A stretch of DNA of 64,000 nt from Eubacteriales bacterium (GTDB lineage Bacteria; Bacillota; Clostridia; Lachnospirales; Lachnospiraceae), in assembly GCA_030533235.1 (NCBI GenBank), contig JAUNJN010000005.1, forward strand, positions 1 to 64,000, given 5' to 3'. This document shows, piece by piece, positions 18,536 to 27,677 of this stretch (its first letter is position 1; every line of letters begins with the position of its first letter). Position numbers and translations under genes: made by a program. Under the pieces are notes generated by a model. That model did not search any database. It was not told where the DNA came from and saw nothing but the letters and a program-made list of their open reading frames with translations.

Positions 18536-18931
18536 ATGGCATATAATGCAGCGCAGGCATACGGAAGCAGTAAGATCAATACAGCATCACAGGCAGATCT
18601 TACGTTGATGCTATATGACGGAGCGGTAAAGTTTTGCAACATCGCAGTTTTGGCGCTTGAAAAGAAGGATTACGAGACGGTTAACACCAACATTCAAAAA
18701 TGTCGTAATATTATTGTTGAATTATTGTCGACATTAAATCATAAGTATCCGGTGGCAGAGGATTTTGCGCGGTTGTACAATTATATATTTGCACTATTGG
18801 TAGAGGCAAATCTAAAGAAGGATGCAGAGCTTTTAGGGCGTGCACTCGATGAGCTTCGTGGGATTCGTGATGTGTGGAAAGAAGTTATGAAACAGGCGAA
18901 GAGCCCGCAGCTCGTGCTCGATATGAAATAG
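18536..18931 (+). CDS. fliS: Flagellin export chaperone FliS
   Basis: A 131-residue four-helix FliS, with the hallmark SQADLTLMLYDGAVKF (about 22-37) and the helix LLSTLNHKYPVAEDFARLYN. It binds the flagellin C-terminus in the cytoplasm, prevents early polymerisation and delivers it for export. AGGAGG precedes the ATG. It sits between the cap gene and a fliT-like gene. Confidence 0.94.
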   Translation: MAYNAAQAYGSSKINTASQADLTLMLYDGAVKFCNIAVLALEKKDYETVNTNIQKCRNIIVELLSTLNHKYPVAEDFARLYNYIFALLVEANLKKDAELLGRALDELRGIRDVWKEVMKQAKSPQLVLDMK

Positions 18932-18947
18932 GATAAGGTGACAACAG

Positions 18948-19430
18948 ATGAATCAGATAAAAACGTATGTGACAATTATGCAGGAATCCTTGGAACGTAA
19001 AGGACGCTACTTATCCGAAATATTAGAGCTTACGAGGAAACAGGAGCAGCTTGCAAAGGAAAAGAAGTTTAATGAAGATGCATTCGGTGAAATCATCGAC
19101 AAAAAGGAAGTGCTGATTCATAATATCAATGAGATCGATAAAGGCTTTACATCGGTTTATGACCGTGTTCGGACAGAGGTATTAGACCATCAGGATGTCT
19201 ATCGGGAGGAGTTGCTTGAGATGCAGGCATCGATTCGTTTGTGTGTGGACCTCGGCATGCAGATCGAAGCGCTGGAGGAGCGAAACCGAAAGACACTTAG
19301 TCAGGCTTTTGCAAAAGGCTTTCGCGGAATCAAGCAGGCAAAGCAGTCCAAGCAGGCAGCGTCAAGGTATTATCAAAACATGGCAAACGGCATGGTAAAT
19401 GATTCGATGCTGTATGATCGAAAAAAATAA
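18948..19430 (+). CDS. FliT/FlgN-like flagellar chaperone
   Basis: A 160-residue all-helical cytoplasmic protein: MNQIKTYVTIMQESLERKGR, then a heptad-rich core (LTRKQEQLAKEK, LEERNRKTLSQAF) and a basic C-terminus. Its place directly after fliS is that of fliT in many flagellar operons, and size and helicity fit, but sequence motifs are weak; FlgN-like is the alternative. It would chaperone FliD or another axial protein. It ends the operon before the flagellin promoter. Confidence 0.65.
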   Translation: MNQIKTYVTIMQESLERKGRYLSEILELTRKQEQLAKEKKFNEDAFGEIIDKKEVLIHNINEIDKGFTSVYDRVRTEVLDHQDVYREELLEMQASIRLCVDLGMQIEALEERNRKTLSQAFAKGFRGIKQAKQSKQAASRYYQNMANGMVNDSMLYDRKK

Positions 19431-19461
19431 AAAATTTTTGAAAAAAGTTGTAAAAAGGGGT

Positions 19462-19487
19462 TAAGTATCAAAAAATTAATCCGATAT
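19462..19487 (+). promoter_or_regulatory. Sigma-28 (SigD/FliA) promoter of flagellin
   Basis: TAAG (19462-19465), 15 bp, then CCGATAT (19481-19487): the sigma-D -10 box matches the B. subtilis consensus exactly and the spacing is standard. Transcription should start near 19493-19495, giving a leader of about 130 nt before the flagellin start. Confidence 0.85.
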
Positions 19488-19488
19488 A

Positions 19489-19626
19489 TAAGGTGTAAGG
19501 AACAAAAACACCTTACAAATTACAATCGGTAATCACTCTTCGGAGTATTACATACTACTTTTAACGCCGGCAAAGCCGGTAGTACATGTCGCAAGGAAGC
19601 GACATTATATTCAAGGAGGAATTATT
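19489..19626 (+). promoter_or_regulatory. Structured flagellin mRNA leader with CsrA-type sites
   Basis: Four inverted repeats lie in sequence. (a) TAAGGTGT (19489-19496) with ACACCTTA, loop containing AAGGA; the predicted transcript start falls in the left arm, so this stem may be truncated in RNA. (b) ACTC-TTCG-GAGT (19535-19546), a C(UUCG)G tetraloop. (c) CCGGC-AAA-GCCGG (19567-19579). (d) ATGTCGC-AAGGAA-GCGACAT (19586-19605), a 7-bp stem presenting GGA in the loop, the classic CsrA site. The Shine-Dalgarno AAGGAGG (19613-19619) adds another GGA. With fliW-csrA in the same operon, CsrA repression at (d) plus the ribosome site is the likely logic. Confidence 0.75.
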
Positions 19627-20445
19627 ATGGTAGTACAGCACAACATGCAGGCAGTAAACACTAACAGAATGTTAGGACAGAACGTTAAGGCAGTGAAGAA
19701 GGCAACTGAGAAGTTATCTTCCGGATATGCAGTTAACAGAGCAGCAGATGACGCAGCAGGTCTTTCCATCAGTGAGAAGATGAGAAACCAGATCAGAGGT
19801 ATTAACCAGGCTGTTAAGAACTCAGAGGATGGCGTATCTCTTATCCAGACAGCAGAAGGTAACATGAACGAGATTCACAGCATCCTTCAGCGTATGGGCG
19901 AGCTTGCTACAAAGGCATCCAACGATGTAAATGCTACAGATGATCGTAATGCGATTAAGGATGAGATGACACAGTTACAGGCAGAGATTAACTCTATCGC
20001 TTCAAAGGCTGACTTCAACGGAACTAAGCTTTTGAAGGGTTCATTCACCGGCAAGTATCTTCAGACAGGTGCTAATGCAGGCGAGGAGTTAAAGATTAGT
20101 ATCGCTAAGATGACAGCAAGTGGTCTTGGACTTACAGCAGCTGACATCAAGGTTTCTTCTCATGATTCAGCAAAGGCTACGATGACAAATGTAACATCTG
20201 CAATCAAGAAGGTATCTGCAGAGCGTTCAAAACTTGGTGCTATCCAGAACAGACTTGGCTACACAATCAACAACCTTGAGAACTACTCAGAGAACTTGAC
20301 ATCCGCTGAGTCACAGATTCGTGATACAAACATGGCTTCTGAAATGACAAATTACACCAAGAATAACATTCTTCAGCAGGCTGCACAGTCTATGCTTGCA
20401 CAGGCAAATCAGTCAACACAGGGTGTACTTTCATTACTTCAGTAA
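19627..20445 (+). CDS. hag: Flagellin
   Basis: A 272-residue flagellin, the filament subunit. The N-terminal D0/D1 part (VVQHNMQAVNTNRMLGQNVK, KLSSGYAVNRAADDAAGLSI) and the C-terminal part (IRDTNMASEMTNYTKNNILQ, QQAAQSMLAQANQSTQGVLS) nearly meet. Only a short central segment (about 140-190) remains, so there is no large outer domain. It has a sigma-28 promoter, a CsrA-type leader and a terminator of its own. The codon choice looks strongly biased, as expected for a very abundant protein. Possible modification enzymes follow directly downstream. Confidence 0.97.
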   Translation: MVVQHNMQAVNTNRMLGQNVKAVKKATEKLSSGYAVNRAADDAAGLSISEKMRNQIRGINQAVKNSEDGVSLIQTAEGNMNEIHSILQRMGELATKASNDVNATDDRNAIKDEMTQLQAEINSIASKADFNGTKLLKGSFTGKYLQTGANAGEELKISIAKMTASGLGLTAADIKVSSHDSAKATMTNVTSAIKKVSAERSKLGAIQNRLGYTINNLENYSENLTSAESQIRDTNMASEMTNYTKNNILQQAAQSMLAQANQSTQGVLSLLQ

Positions 20446-20465
20446 TTAGAGCAATTTGATTATTG

Positions 20466-20510
20466 ACAAAATATAGCTGGTTCTTTCGAGGGCCAGCTTA
20501 TTTTGTTAAT
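20466..20510 (+). terminator. Flagellin terminator
   Basis: ACAAAATATAGCTGG (20466-20480) pairs with CCAGCTTATTTTGT (20493-20506) around a TTCTTTCGAGGG loop. The A/T-rich lower stem supplies the U-rich tail, TTATTTTGTTAA. It closes the flagellin transcript before the modification cluster. Confidence 0.8.
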
Positions 20511-20528
20511 AATTATCTTGCATATATA

Positions 20529-20537
20529 TGCTAAAAT
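20529..20537 (+). promoter_or_regulatory. Extended -10 element before the modification cluster
   Basis: TGCTAAAAT is a 5/6 match to TATAAT with the upstream TG. No convincing -35 is present. It is the best promoter candidate for the cluster that begins with the LicD fusion gene at 20613. Confidence 0.4.
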
Positions 20538-20612
20538 GGTCGCGGATCCCACGTCAAAGGCGAGGTGATGGACGGCAGGATAGTGAAAAAGCGGGAAAGA
20601 GGGGGGCAAATT

Positions 20613-22928
20613 ATGGATTTCCCTTATACATATTTTGAGGATGAGGTCAGAGAAGGCTTCTATATATCCGGAAATTTAAAGAGAGCCTGGGCAGCACAGT
20701 TAGAGGTTCTGGCAGAAATTGATAAGGTATGTAAAAAGCATGATATCCGTTGGTTTATCGATTGCGGAACCTTACTTGGGGCAGTTAGGCACGGTGGATA
20801 TGTTCCATGGGATGATGACATGGATATATGCATGTTTAGGGATGATTTGATTAAATTTAACCGTGTTGCTCCATATGAATTGCCAAAGGACTATGTTGTG
20901 TTAAATATGCATAAGGAAGACGAGGATTTCCTGGATTACCTTACCCGAGTTACAAACAGTCACGCTGTAACATTTTATCCGGAATACCTTGAGAAGTATC
21001 ACAATTGTCCGTACTCTGTGGGAATAGATATATTTCCACTGGATTATCTATGCCCGGATGATGAGGAAGAAGAGCTCAGAAGAGAACTTGCAAAGAAGGT
21101 AATGGCAGTTGCTGAAACCACGGAAGCAGAAAAAGATGATTTTGTTACGTTGGAACCTTATATTACTGAAATTGAAGAACTCTGTAGGGTGGAAATAACA
21201 AGGGATAAACCTCTTAAAAGGCAGTTGTATAAACTGGTTGAGGCGTTGTTTTCCATGTATACAAAAGAAGAAGCAGCACATGTGGCACTTATGACATACT
21301 GGGTGGGAAAACATAATCATAAATATCCTATAGAATGTTTTGATGAAACAGTTATGCTACCTTTTGAGAAAACATATCTGCCGGCACCTATGTTATATGA
21401 GGATGTGCTAACGGTTGAGTATAGAGATTTCATGACAATTTTTACGGGCGGTGGGGTGCATGAATATCCTTTTTATAAAAAACAGGAGTATCATCTTATA
21501 GAGGCATTACCAAGCTATCCATTTATATATAAATTTGATCCAAAGCATTTGGAAAATAATAAATTACCAAATAAAAAATCAAAACAAAATTCAGAAAGCT
21601 ATCTTTTATTGGTTGAAGAAGCACATGGTGTAATATGTAAGGCGATTGCTTTGGGACAGGGAAATGCGTGTGCACAGATATTATGTCAATGTCAGGAAAA
21701 CGCTATACGAATGGGAGAGCAGATTGAAGCAGATTTTTATGAAGGACATAAAACTGTTTTAGTGCTTGAGGAATATTGCGAACTTTTGTATCAGATAAAC
21801 CAGATGGCGGAATCCGGGGAATTAGTTGCTGTAGCTGCACCGGTAATAGAAGAAGCGTTGAATGAAATCTATGAAAAGCTTTCTGATAGTATTAAATTGG
21901 ACGTAGTGGAGCGTAAGGAAATACTTTTTATTCCGTTTAGAGCATGTTATTGGGATGGATTGGAAAGCATATGGCAGGCGAAAGTGCAGGAGGAAAATTG
22001 CGATGTGTATGTAATGCCGATTCCATATTATGAAAGAGAAGTAGATGGAACTCTTTCTTATATGCATTATGAGGGTGAAGAGTTTCCTGAATATGTTTCA
22101 ATCACAAATTACAAAGATTATGATATCGTAAATCGACATCCGGATGTAATATATATACAGAATCCTTATGATGAATGTAATTTTACTACATGCGTTGAAC
22201 CGGAATATTTTTCAAGGTTTTTGAAGCGATATACAGAGGAACTTATCTACATCCCATATTTTGTTATGGACGAGATTGAATCTAAGAATAGTAAGGCCTG
22301 GGTAACAATGGAGTATTTTTGTACGGTTCCGGGCCTTGTACATGCGGATAAAGTAATCTTACAGTCAGAGAAGATGCGTGAGATGTATATTGAGAGATTG
22401 ACTGAATTTGCGGGTGAAGACACAAGAACAATTTGGGAAAATAAAATAGAAGGTAGTGGTTCCCCTATCTATGAAGCAAAAAAACGTAAGCAAAAAGAAG
22501 AAGAGCAGAAAATTAATCAGATGATTCCGTCTGAATGGAAAGAAATGATTTATAAGGAAAATGGAGATACCAAAAAAATTATTTTCTTTGAGACAGGAAT
22601 TTCGATATTTGCGAAATATGGCATGAAAGCAATTGATAAAATAAAACGATGCTTTGATGTGTTTATTAATTATCAATCGGATGTTACTGTACTGTGGAGA
22701 TTGCGTCAGGAAGTGTGGAAAGCTTTTGAGGGAAAAGAGAATCTGATAAATGAAATTGCGCGATTAGTAAATTGGTACAAACAGAATCAAATAGGAATAT
22801 ACGATGATATGATGGAATCAAAATATGGGAAGTTGTTATGTGATGCATATTATGGTGATTCGCCTAGTACATCAAGAGAGTTTTTTTTGATAGGTAAACC
22901 GGTACTTATAATCAATGTAGAAGTATAG
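20613..22928 (+). CDS. LicD-family phosphotransferase fused to a glycerophosphotransferase-like domain
   Basis: A 771-residue cytoplasmic protein. Residues about 20-290 are a LicD/fukutin-type nucleotidyltransferase-fold domain (FIDCGTLLGAVRHGGYVPWD, then DDMDICM, the metal-binding acidic motif). The family transfers phosphocholine or polyol phosphate from a CDP-activated donor. After a helical linker, residues about 430-771 resemble the GT-B-like domain of CDP-glycerol transferase relatives (FIPFRACYWDGLESIWQAKV; HPDVIYIQNPYDECNF; LCDAYYGDSPST; GKPVLIINVEV). GAGGGGGG at 20600-20606 selects the ATG at 20613 over one at 20565. It is the first gene after flagellin; the acceptor is not known. 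Confidence 0.8.
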   Translation: MDFPYTYFEDEVREGFYISGNLKRAWAAQLEVLAEIDKVCKKHDIRWFIDCGTLLGAVRHGGYVPWDDDMDICMFRDDLIKFNRVAPYELPKDYVVLNMHKEDEDFLDYLTRVTNSHAVTFYPEYLEKYHNCPYSVGIDIFPLDYLCPDDEEEELRRELAKKVMAVAETTEAEKDDFVTLEPYITEIEELCRVEITRDKPLKRQLYKLVEALFSMYTKEEAAHVALMTYWVGKHNHKYPIECFDETVMLPFEKTYLPAPMLYEDVLTVEYRDFMTIFTGGGVHEYPFYKKQEYHLIEALPSYPFIYKFDPKHLENNKLPNKKSKQNSESYLLLVEEAHGVICKAIALGQGNACAQILCQCQENAIRMGEQIEADFYEGHKTVLVLEEYCELLYQINQMAESGELVAVAAPVIEEALNEIYEKLSDSIKLDVVERKEILFIPFRACYWDGLESIWQAKVQEENCDVYVMPIPYYEREVDGTLSYMHYEGEEFPEYVSITNYKDYDIVNRHPDVIYIQNPYDECNFTTCVEPEYFSRFLKRYTEELIYIPYFVMDEIESKNSKAWVTMEYFCTVPGLVHADKVILQSEKMREMYIERLTEFAGEDTRTIWENKIEGSGSPIYEAKKRKQKEEEQKINQMIPSEWKEMIYKENGDTKKIIFFETGISIFAKYGMKAIDKIKRCFDVFINYQSDVTVLWRLRQEVWKAFEGKENLINEIARLVNWYKQNQIGIYDDMMESKYGKLLCDAYYGDSPSTSREFFLIGKPVLIINVEV

Positions 22929-22975
22929 ACAATGGTACTTATATTGTAATGTATGATTATTGGAGGTGCATTATT

Positions 22976-24019
22976 TTGAAGGAAGTATTTCTTCCGGCTA
23001 AAGCCATAGTTGCGCATGGGGAATTTATTTGGATATATCAGGAGCAATATAATTATTTAATGCATTATGATGTGACAAATAAGAAATTACAGATTGATAT
23101 AGATATTTCAAAAGAAATAGGAGCCGGTACATATAATAAGTTACTGGTTGTTAATGGAATAATTTATATGATACCGGATTTAGCAGATTGTATAATATCA
23201 TATAAAATTCAATCAGGGGAAATAAATAAAATTAATTTACCGGATTGTATGTCATATACAGGAACGAAGATGTTTTGCAATGCAATCCTTATTAATAATA
23301 AAATATATTGTGTGTCATGTAGCAACAAATTTATGGTTGTTTTCGATGGGCAGACCGGCAAATTAGATAAGTTGGTTGACGTTGCGGAGATGTTACAATG
23401 TCATACGATTGCCGGTTGTTTTGAATCTGTAATAACACACGGGAATAGTATTATTGGAATAATCCCGAACACAAATAAAATATTTGTTATTGATACGGCG
23501 TCTTTTACAGCAGATATTGTCGAAATAGGATTTGCAGAAAATGTATATACAACAATAGCAAGTGATGGGACGAATGTCTTTTTATATGAATACGCATCAG
23601 GTGTAATTTATAAGTATAGTTATGTAGATAAACGAGTTTTACAAAAAATACAACCAAAGTACAAGTTGAAATATAGAGTATGTTCTTTTGGGGATAAAAT
23701 TCTTTTGGATCCGATTAATGGTGGTAATTTGATAGTTGTTGACAGCGAAGGGGAATTAATTTGCGAATTGAATACGATCTATAATATATCCTATCGCATG
23801 GATGCATTATGTGTTGGAGCCGTGGATGAGAGCGGAAAATTCTATTATAATTCGTTAGATAACTATCTGTATTTATTTGATGGAAAGAGTATGAGCAAAG
23901 TGGACATTCTAAAAATGGATGTGTCAAAAGAAGTGCAATTAAATAACAGATTGTTTTGTTCATATTTATTAAGAGAAAACCGATCCGTGTCGCTTGAATC
24001 GTTTATTCATTCTGTATAA
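22976..24019 (+). CDS. Propeller-like protein of the modification cluster, function unknown
   Basis: A 347-residue protein with recurring beta-strand units of about 40-50 residues (IVAHGEFIWIYQ; LLVVNGIIYMIPD; AILINNKIYCVS; GNSIIGIIPNTNKIFVID; ASDGTNVFLYEYASGVIYKY), the spacing of a beta-propeller (kelch/WD-like). There is no signal peptide or membrane segment. A TTG start at 22976, 9 bp after GGAGG at 22962-22966, is preferred; the ATG at 22949 lies upstream of that site. It resembles nothing enzymatic. It could scaffold the cluster's transferases, but that is conjecture. Confidence 0.6.
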   Translation: MKEVFLPAKAIVAHGEFIWIYQEQYNYLMHYDVTNKKLQIDIDISKEIGAGTYNKLLVVNGIIYMIPDLADCIISYKIQSGEINKINLPDCMSYTGTKMFCNAILINNKIYCVSCSNKFMVVFDGQTGKLDKLVDVAEMLQCHTIAGCFESVITHGNSIIGIIPNTNKIFVIDTASFTADIVEIGFAENVYTTIASDGTNVFLYEYASGVIYKYSYVDKRVLQKIQPKYKLKYRVCSFGDKILLDPINGGNLIVVDSEGELICELNTIYNISYRMDALCVGAVDESGKFYYNSLDNYLYLFDGKSMSKVDILKMDVSKEVQLNNRLFCSYLLRENRSVSLESFIHSV

Positions 24020-24071
24020 ATTGGGTTTTGTATGAATATGGATTGGTGATTGAAGGAATAGAGGTGGTATA

Positions 24072-25343
24072 GTGAGTGCAAAAAGATATTTAATGCGTGG
24101 AGCAATGAATATATTGGAATCGCATAGTAAGATTGAGGTTGCTGTGCGTGATTATATCGGAACTAATTCAGGTAATTTATTGTACGCATATTCCGTGCTT
24201 CGTTTGCTATGGAACGAAGGCGTTGAAGTGGATATGGATCATTACGCAGTTGAAGGAAATCGTTTCAGTGAAACTGATATTGATGAGATTAACCGGAAGT
24301 ATTCTGCGTATATTTTACCGTTGGCTGATGCATTCAGAGATGATTTTAGGGAGAAGTTAGTAAGGTATGCTCGTTTTATAGACAAACTTACTATTCCGTG
24401 TTATGTCATAGGAGTTGGACTAAGAGCGCCGTATGAGCCGGATATTAATGAAAAAAGAAGTTTTGATGAGGCGGTAAAATTATTCGTTAATTCAGTTCTA
24501 AACAAATCATCCCTCATAGGTGTTCGAGGAATGATTACAGGCTCATATTTAGAAAAGTTGGGGTTTGTTGAGGGGAGGCATTTTACTGTTATCGGATGTC
24601 CTTCGATGTATACCTATGGATTGAATTTGACACAAAGGCCGTTAAATAATCTGTCAAGCGATTCCTCAATTGCAATTAACTATGGGAAACATAATTATGC
24701 TTTAGATATAAATAGATACCTCTATAATATATCAAATCAATATCCGAATTATATATATGTTGCGCAAGAAATCGGGGAGTTAAGAAGTTATGTGATAGGA
24801 ACAGATAATTCCGAGGAAAATTATCTGTTTCCATGGGGAATTAAACATAAATTTTACATGGAAAACAAGGTAAAATTTTATATAAATCCTGAAGTATGGT
24901 ACAATGATTTACGAAAGGTTGACTTTAGTGTTGGCAGTCGTTTACATGGAAATGTTGCGGCAATTCTCGCCGGCGTACCGGTGCTAATGATAAACATGGA
25001 TGCACGAATGAGAGAACTAGCCAATTGGCATAATATTCCCAGCATGCCAATGATGAAGTTTGATTGGGATATTAGTTTAGAAAGTTATATTGAAAAAATA
25101 GATGTGACATCACATTTGCGAACACATGCGAACAATTTTAACCATTTTATTGATTTTCTTGATATGAATGGGATAGAGCATATCTATAAAGGCAATCTTG
25201 ACAGAAAAGATGCACCAATAGATAAGATGATTCAAATTAATAATGATGAAATCAAATCATATGCGGGATGCAACGATGAAGAAAAAAAGCAGCGGGAAAC
25301 AGAGTACATTAACCAAAAATCCATATGGGATAAAATCAAATAG
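24072..25343 (+). CDS. Polysaccharide pyruvyl transferase family protein
   Basis: A 423-residue member of the pyruvyl transferase (CsaB/WcaK-like) family, which adds ketal pyruvate to sugars of cell-wall polymers or exopolysaccharide. Visible landmarks are GTNSGNLLYAYSVLRLLWNE, LIGVRGMITGSYLEKLG and the family signature VGSRLHGNVAAILAGVPVLM (about 288-307). The start is GTG at 24072 after GAGGTGG. It could pyruvylate a glycan made by the cluster; some family members have other donors. Confidence 0.8.
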   Translation: MSAKRYLMRGAMNILESHSKIEVAVRDYIGTNSGNLLYAYSVLRLLWNEGVEVDMDHYAVEGNRFSETDIDEINRKYSAYILPLADAFRDDFREKLVRYARFIDKLTIPCYVIGVGLRAPYEPDINEKRSFDEAVKLFVNSVLNKSSLIGVRGMITGSYLEKLGFVEGRHFTVIGCPSMYTYGLNLTQRPLNNLSSDSSIAINYGKHNYALDINRYLYNISNQYPNYIYVAQEIGELRSYVIGTDNSEENYLFPWGIKHKFYMENKVKFYINPEVWYNDLRKVDFSVGSRLHGNVAAILAGVPVLMINMDARMRELANWHNIPSMPMMKFDWDISLESYIEKIDVTSHLRTHANNFNHFIDFLDMNGIEHIYKGNLDRKDAPIDKMIQINNDEIKSYAGCNDEEKKQRETEYINQKSIWDKIK

Positions 25344-25351
25344 AGGTGAAA

Positions 25352-26899
25352 ATGGTATTAAAAGAAATAAATGAAATATCTTTTGGAGATATATCAGAAA
25401 AAAAAATAATCTGTTATGAAAAATCAGATTCATATCTTATGGAATTAAGGGAAGAGTTTCCGATATTGTATAACAATATAGAAATAATAGTTGACGATTA
25501 TAAAAGAAATCAAGAAACAATTTCGATAGGTGACAATTTGGTTCCGGTGGTATCGACAGATAGACTTGGCGACATAAGCTGGGAAAATACGATTATTGTA
25601 ATAACAAGCGATTACTATCAACAGGCTTATGAGGCATTATGCACTAATGAAATCGTCCAAAATTGTATGAATACAATATTTTATTATGCTAATAAGGAAA
25701 CGAAACAGGAATTGTTTTATCGTCAGAAATATAAATATGACGAACTAAGGGATTTGGTAGTGTTTCGAAGTGGGCCTCACGCTTCGGCATATGTGAAGGG
25801 TATGGATTTTTCGGATAATGCCAGGGCAGTTTTTGAATATATGATAGCAAACGGATACAACAAAAAATATGAGATTGTATGGCTGGTAAAAAATCCGGAG
25901 GAATTTGCACGATATTCAAAGTATGAAAATGTATTCTTCTATTCATTTGACTGGGTTAATTCTGATAATGAGGAAGAAAAGGATCTGTATTATGATGCGT
26001 TATTTCATGCAAAATATTTATTCTTTACTGATGCGTATGGTTTTGCCAGAAATTGTCGTAATGATCAGATTCGTGTGCAGTTATGGCATGGATGTGGGTT
26101 TAAAACAAGGACAAATTTTGTGCCTTGTGAAAAGCGATATGAAATAAATACAGTAATAAGTGAAAAATATGCTGAAATACATGAAAAAATATATGGCTTG
26201 CGTAAAGATCAGGTTGTTGTTACCGGATATCCAAAGGAAGACTGGCTGTTTCACCCGGTGGATATAGAGATACTGCAGGAATTGGGAATTCCAAAGTCCG
26301 GTAAATATATTTTTTGGTTACCTACTTTTAGAACTGCAGTTGACAGGCTGGGACAGTTAAATGAGTTTGAGATAGAGTCACAAACCGGCTTGCCAATTTT
26401 ATATGATATGAACGCTCTGACTGAAATAAATGATCTACTTAAATCACAGGAAATCACACTAGTGATTAAATTGCACCCATTTCAAAAAAGAGAGAAAATG
26501 CAATGTGATAAAATGTCGAATATTATTATGATTGACAGTGAACAGCTTGTTACGATGGATTTGCAAATTAATCAATTGCTAGGTTGGGCAGATGCCTTAA
26601 TTAGCGATTATTCATCTGCAGCGATAGATTATTTGATTTTGAATCGACCTATGGCATTTACATTAGATGATATTGAGGAATATGAAGCCGGTAGAGGATT
26701 TGTATTTGATGATATTAGAGAATGGCTTCCGGGAATGGAAGTTTTCGACAAGGATGATTTAGTCCGATTTATAAGAGAAATTGGACAAGATATTGATTCT
26801 GCATTGAAAAAAAGAGAACGAATAAAGGCAAAGCTCCATAAGTTTTCGGATGATAAGAGTTCACTTAGAGTTTTGGAATTGCTTGGAATTCAAATGTAG
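25352..26899 (+). CDS. CDP-glycerol/CDP-ribitol:polymer phosphotransferase (TagF/TarL-like)
   Basis: A 515-residue protein whose C-terminal 380 residues carry the teichoic acid polymerase/primase signatures: QLWHGCGFKTRTNF, the GYPKEDWLF block (about 290), VIKLHPFQKRE and ISDYSSAAIDYLILNRPMAF (about 418-437). The family transfers polyol phosphate from a CDP-polyol to an acceptor at the membrane face. The ATG at 25352 follows AGAGGTG. With the CDP-polyol genes just downstream it is the leading candidate to use that donor; glycerol versus ribitol cannot be decided from sequence. Confidence 0.82.
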   Translation: MVLKEINEISFGDISEKKIICYEKSDSYLMELREEFPILYNNIEIIVDDYKRNQETISIGDNLVPVVSTDRLGDISWENTIIVITSDYYQQAYEALCTNEIVQNCMNTIFYYANKETKQELFYRQKYKYDELRDLVVFRSGPHASAYVKGMDFSDNARAVFEYMIANGYNKKYEIVWLVKNPEEFARYSKYENVFFYSFDWVNSDNEEEKDLYYDALFHAKYLFFTDAYGFARNCRNDQIRVQLWHGCGFKTRTNFVPCEKRYEINTVISEKYAEIHEKIYGLRKDQVVVTGYPKEDWLFHPVDIEILQELGIPKSGKYIFWLPTFRTAVDRLGQLNEFEIESQTGLPILYDMNALTEINDLLKSQEITLVIKLHPFQKREKMQCDKMSNIIMIDSEQLVTMDLQINQLLGWADALISDYSSAAIDYLILNRPMAFTLDDIEEYEAGRGFVFDDIREWLPGMEVFDKDDLVRFIREIGQDIDSALKKRERIKAKLHKFSDDKSSLRVLELLGIQM

Positions 26900-26959
26900 T
26901 TTTTTTTGAAGCAGTACAAAACAGTCTATTCATACAAATGTGTAAAAGGAGTGATACTA

Positions 26960-27622
26960 ATGAAATTTGAATTAAATGCATCCATGATGTGCGCAAATTA
27001 CGGACACATGGCAAAAGAAGTAAGAGATTTGGAAGAGGGTGGAATAGATTCCTTCCATATTGATATTATGGATGGACGATATGTGCCTAATTTTGCAATG
27101 GGGCTTCATGATATGAAGTTTATTGCGAGTGCAACAACAAAACCTTTGGATGTTCATTTGATGATAGAGCATCCTAATAATCGAATTGATTTATTTTTAA
27201 GGAACCTTAGAGAAGGTGATACTGTGTACATACATCCGGAGGCAGAGTACCATCCATCAACAACTCTTCAAAAGATTATTGATGCCGGTATGGTGCCGGG
27301 TATTGCCATAAATCCGGGGACCAGTGTGGAGACAGTGTATGAGATGCTTCGAATTGTGGATAAGGTTCTTGTTATGTCTGTAAACCCTGGTAATGCAGGT
27401 CAGATGTACAGACCGTATGTTGGACATAAGATTGATAAGTTGCTTTCCTTGAAGGATGAGATGGAATTTGAATTGTACTGGGATGGTGCATGTAGCATGA
27501 ACAAAATTAAAGAATTTGCACCAAAGGGTATCAAAGGCTTTGTGCTTGGGACAACAGTGCTATTTGGAAAGGACAGACCATACCAGGATATTTTATCTGA
27601 GATAAGAAATATGGAATTCTGA
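26960..27622 (+). CDS. Ribulose-phosphate 3-epimerase family protein
   Basis: A 220-residue TIM barrel of the pentulose-5-phosphate 3-epimerase family. Metal and catalytic residues are kept: the His and Asp of HIDIMDGRYVPN, the His of DVHLMIEHP, and the Asp of WDGACSMNKI. The phosphate region is divergent, VNPGNAGQMY instead of the usual NPGFGGQxF, so the substrate may not be plain ribulose-5-phosphate. The ATG at 26960 follows AAGGAG. Placed before a TarI-like and a TarJ-like gene, it probably supplies the keto-sugar phosphate for a CDP-polyol. Confidence 0.82.
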   Translation: MKFELNASMMCANYGHMAKEVRDLEEGGIDSFHIDIMDGRYVPNFAMGLHDMKFIASATTKPLDVHLMIEHPNNRIDLFLRNLREGDTVYIHPEAEYHPSTTLQKIIDAGMVPGIAINPGTSVETVYEMLRIVDKVLVMSVNPGNAGQMYRPYVGHKIDKLLSLKDEMEFELYWDGACSMNKIKEFAPKGIKGFVLGTTVLFGKDRPYQDILSEIRNMEF

Positions 27623-27677
27623 TTATATGAAATCATGAATATGAAAGATTGATTAACCTTGTGGGGTGGTTTGTGAC

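Noticed and set aside
19489-19515. First leader hairpin (TAAGGTGT/ACACCTTA with AAGGA loop) as another CsrA site
   Set aside because: The predicted transcript start falls inside its left arm, so the full stem is probably not present in RNA; noted within the leader entry only.
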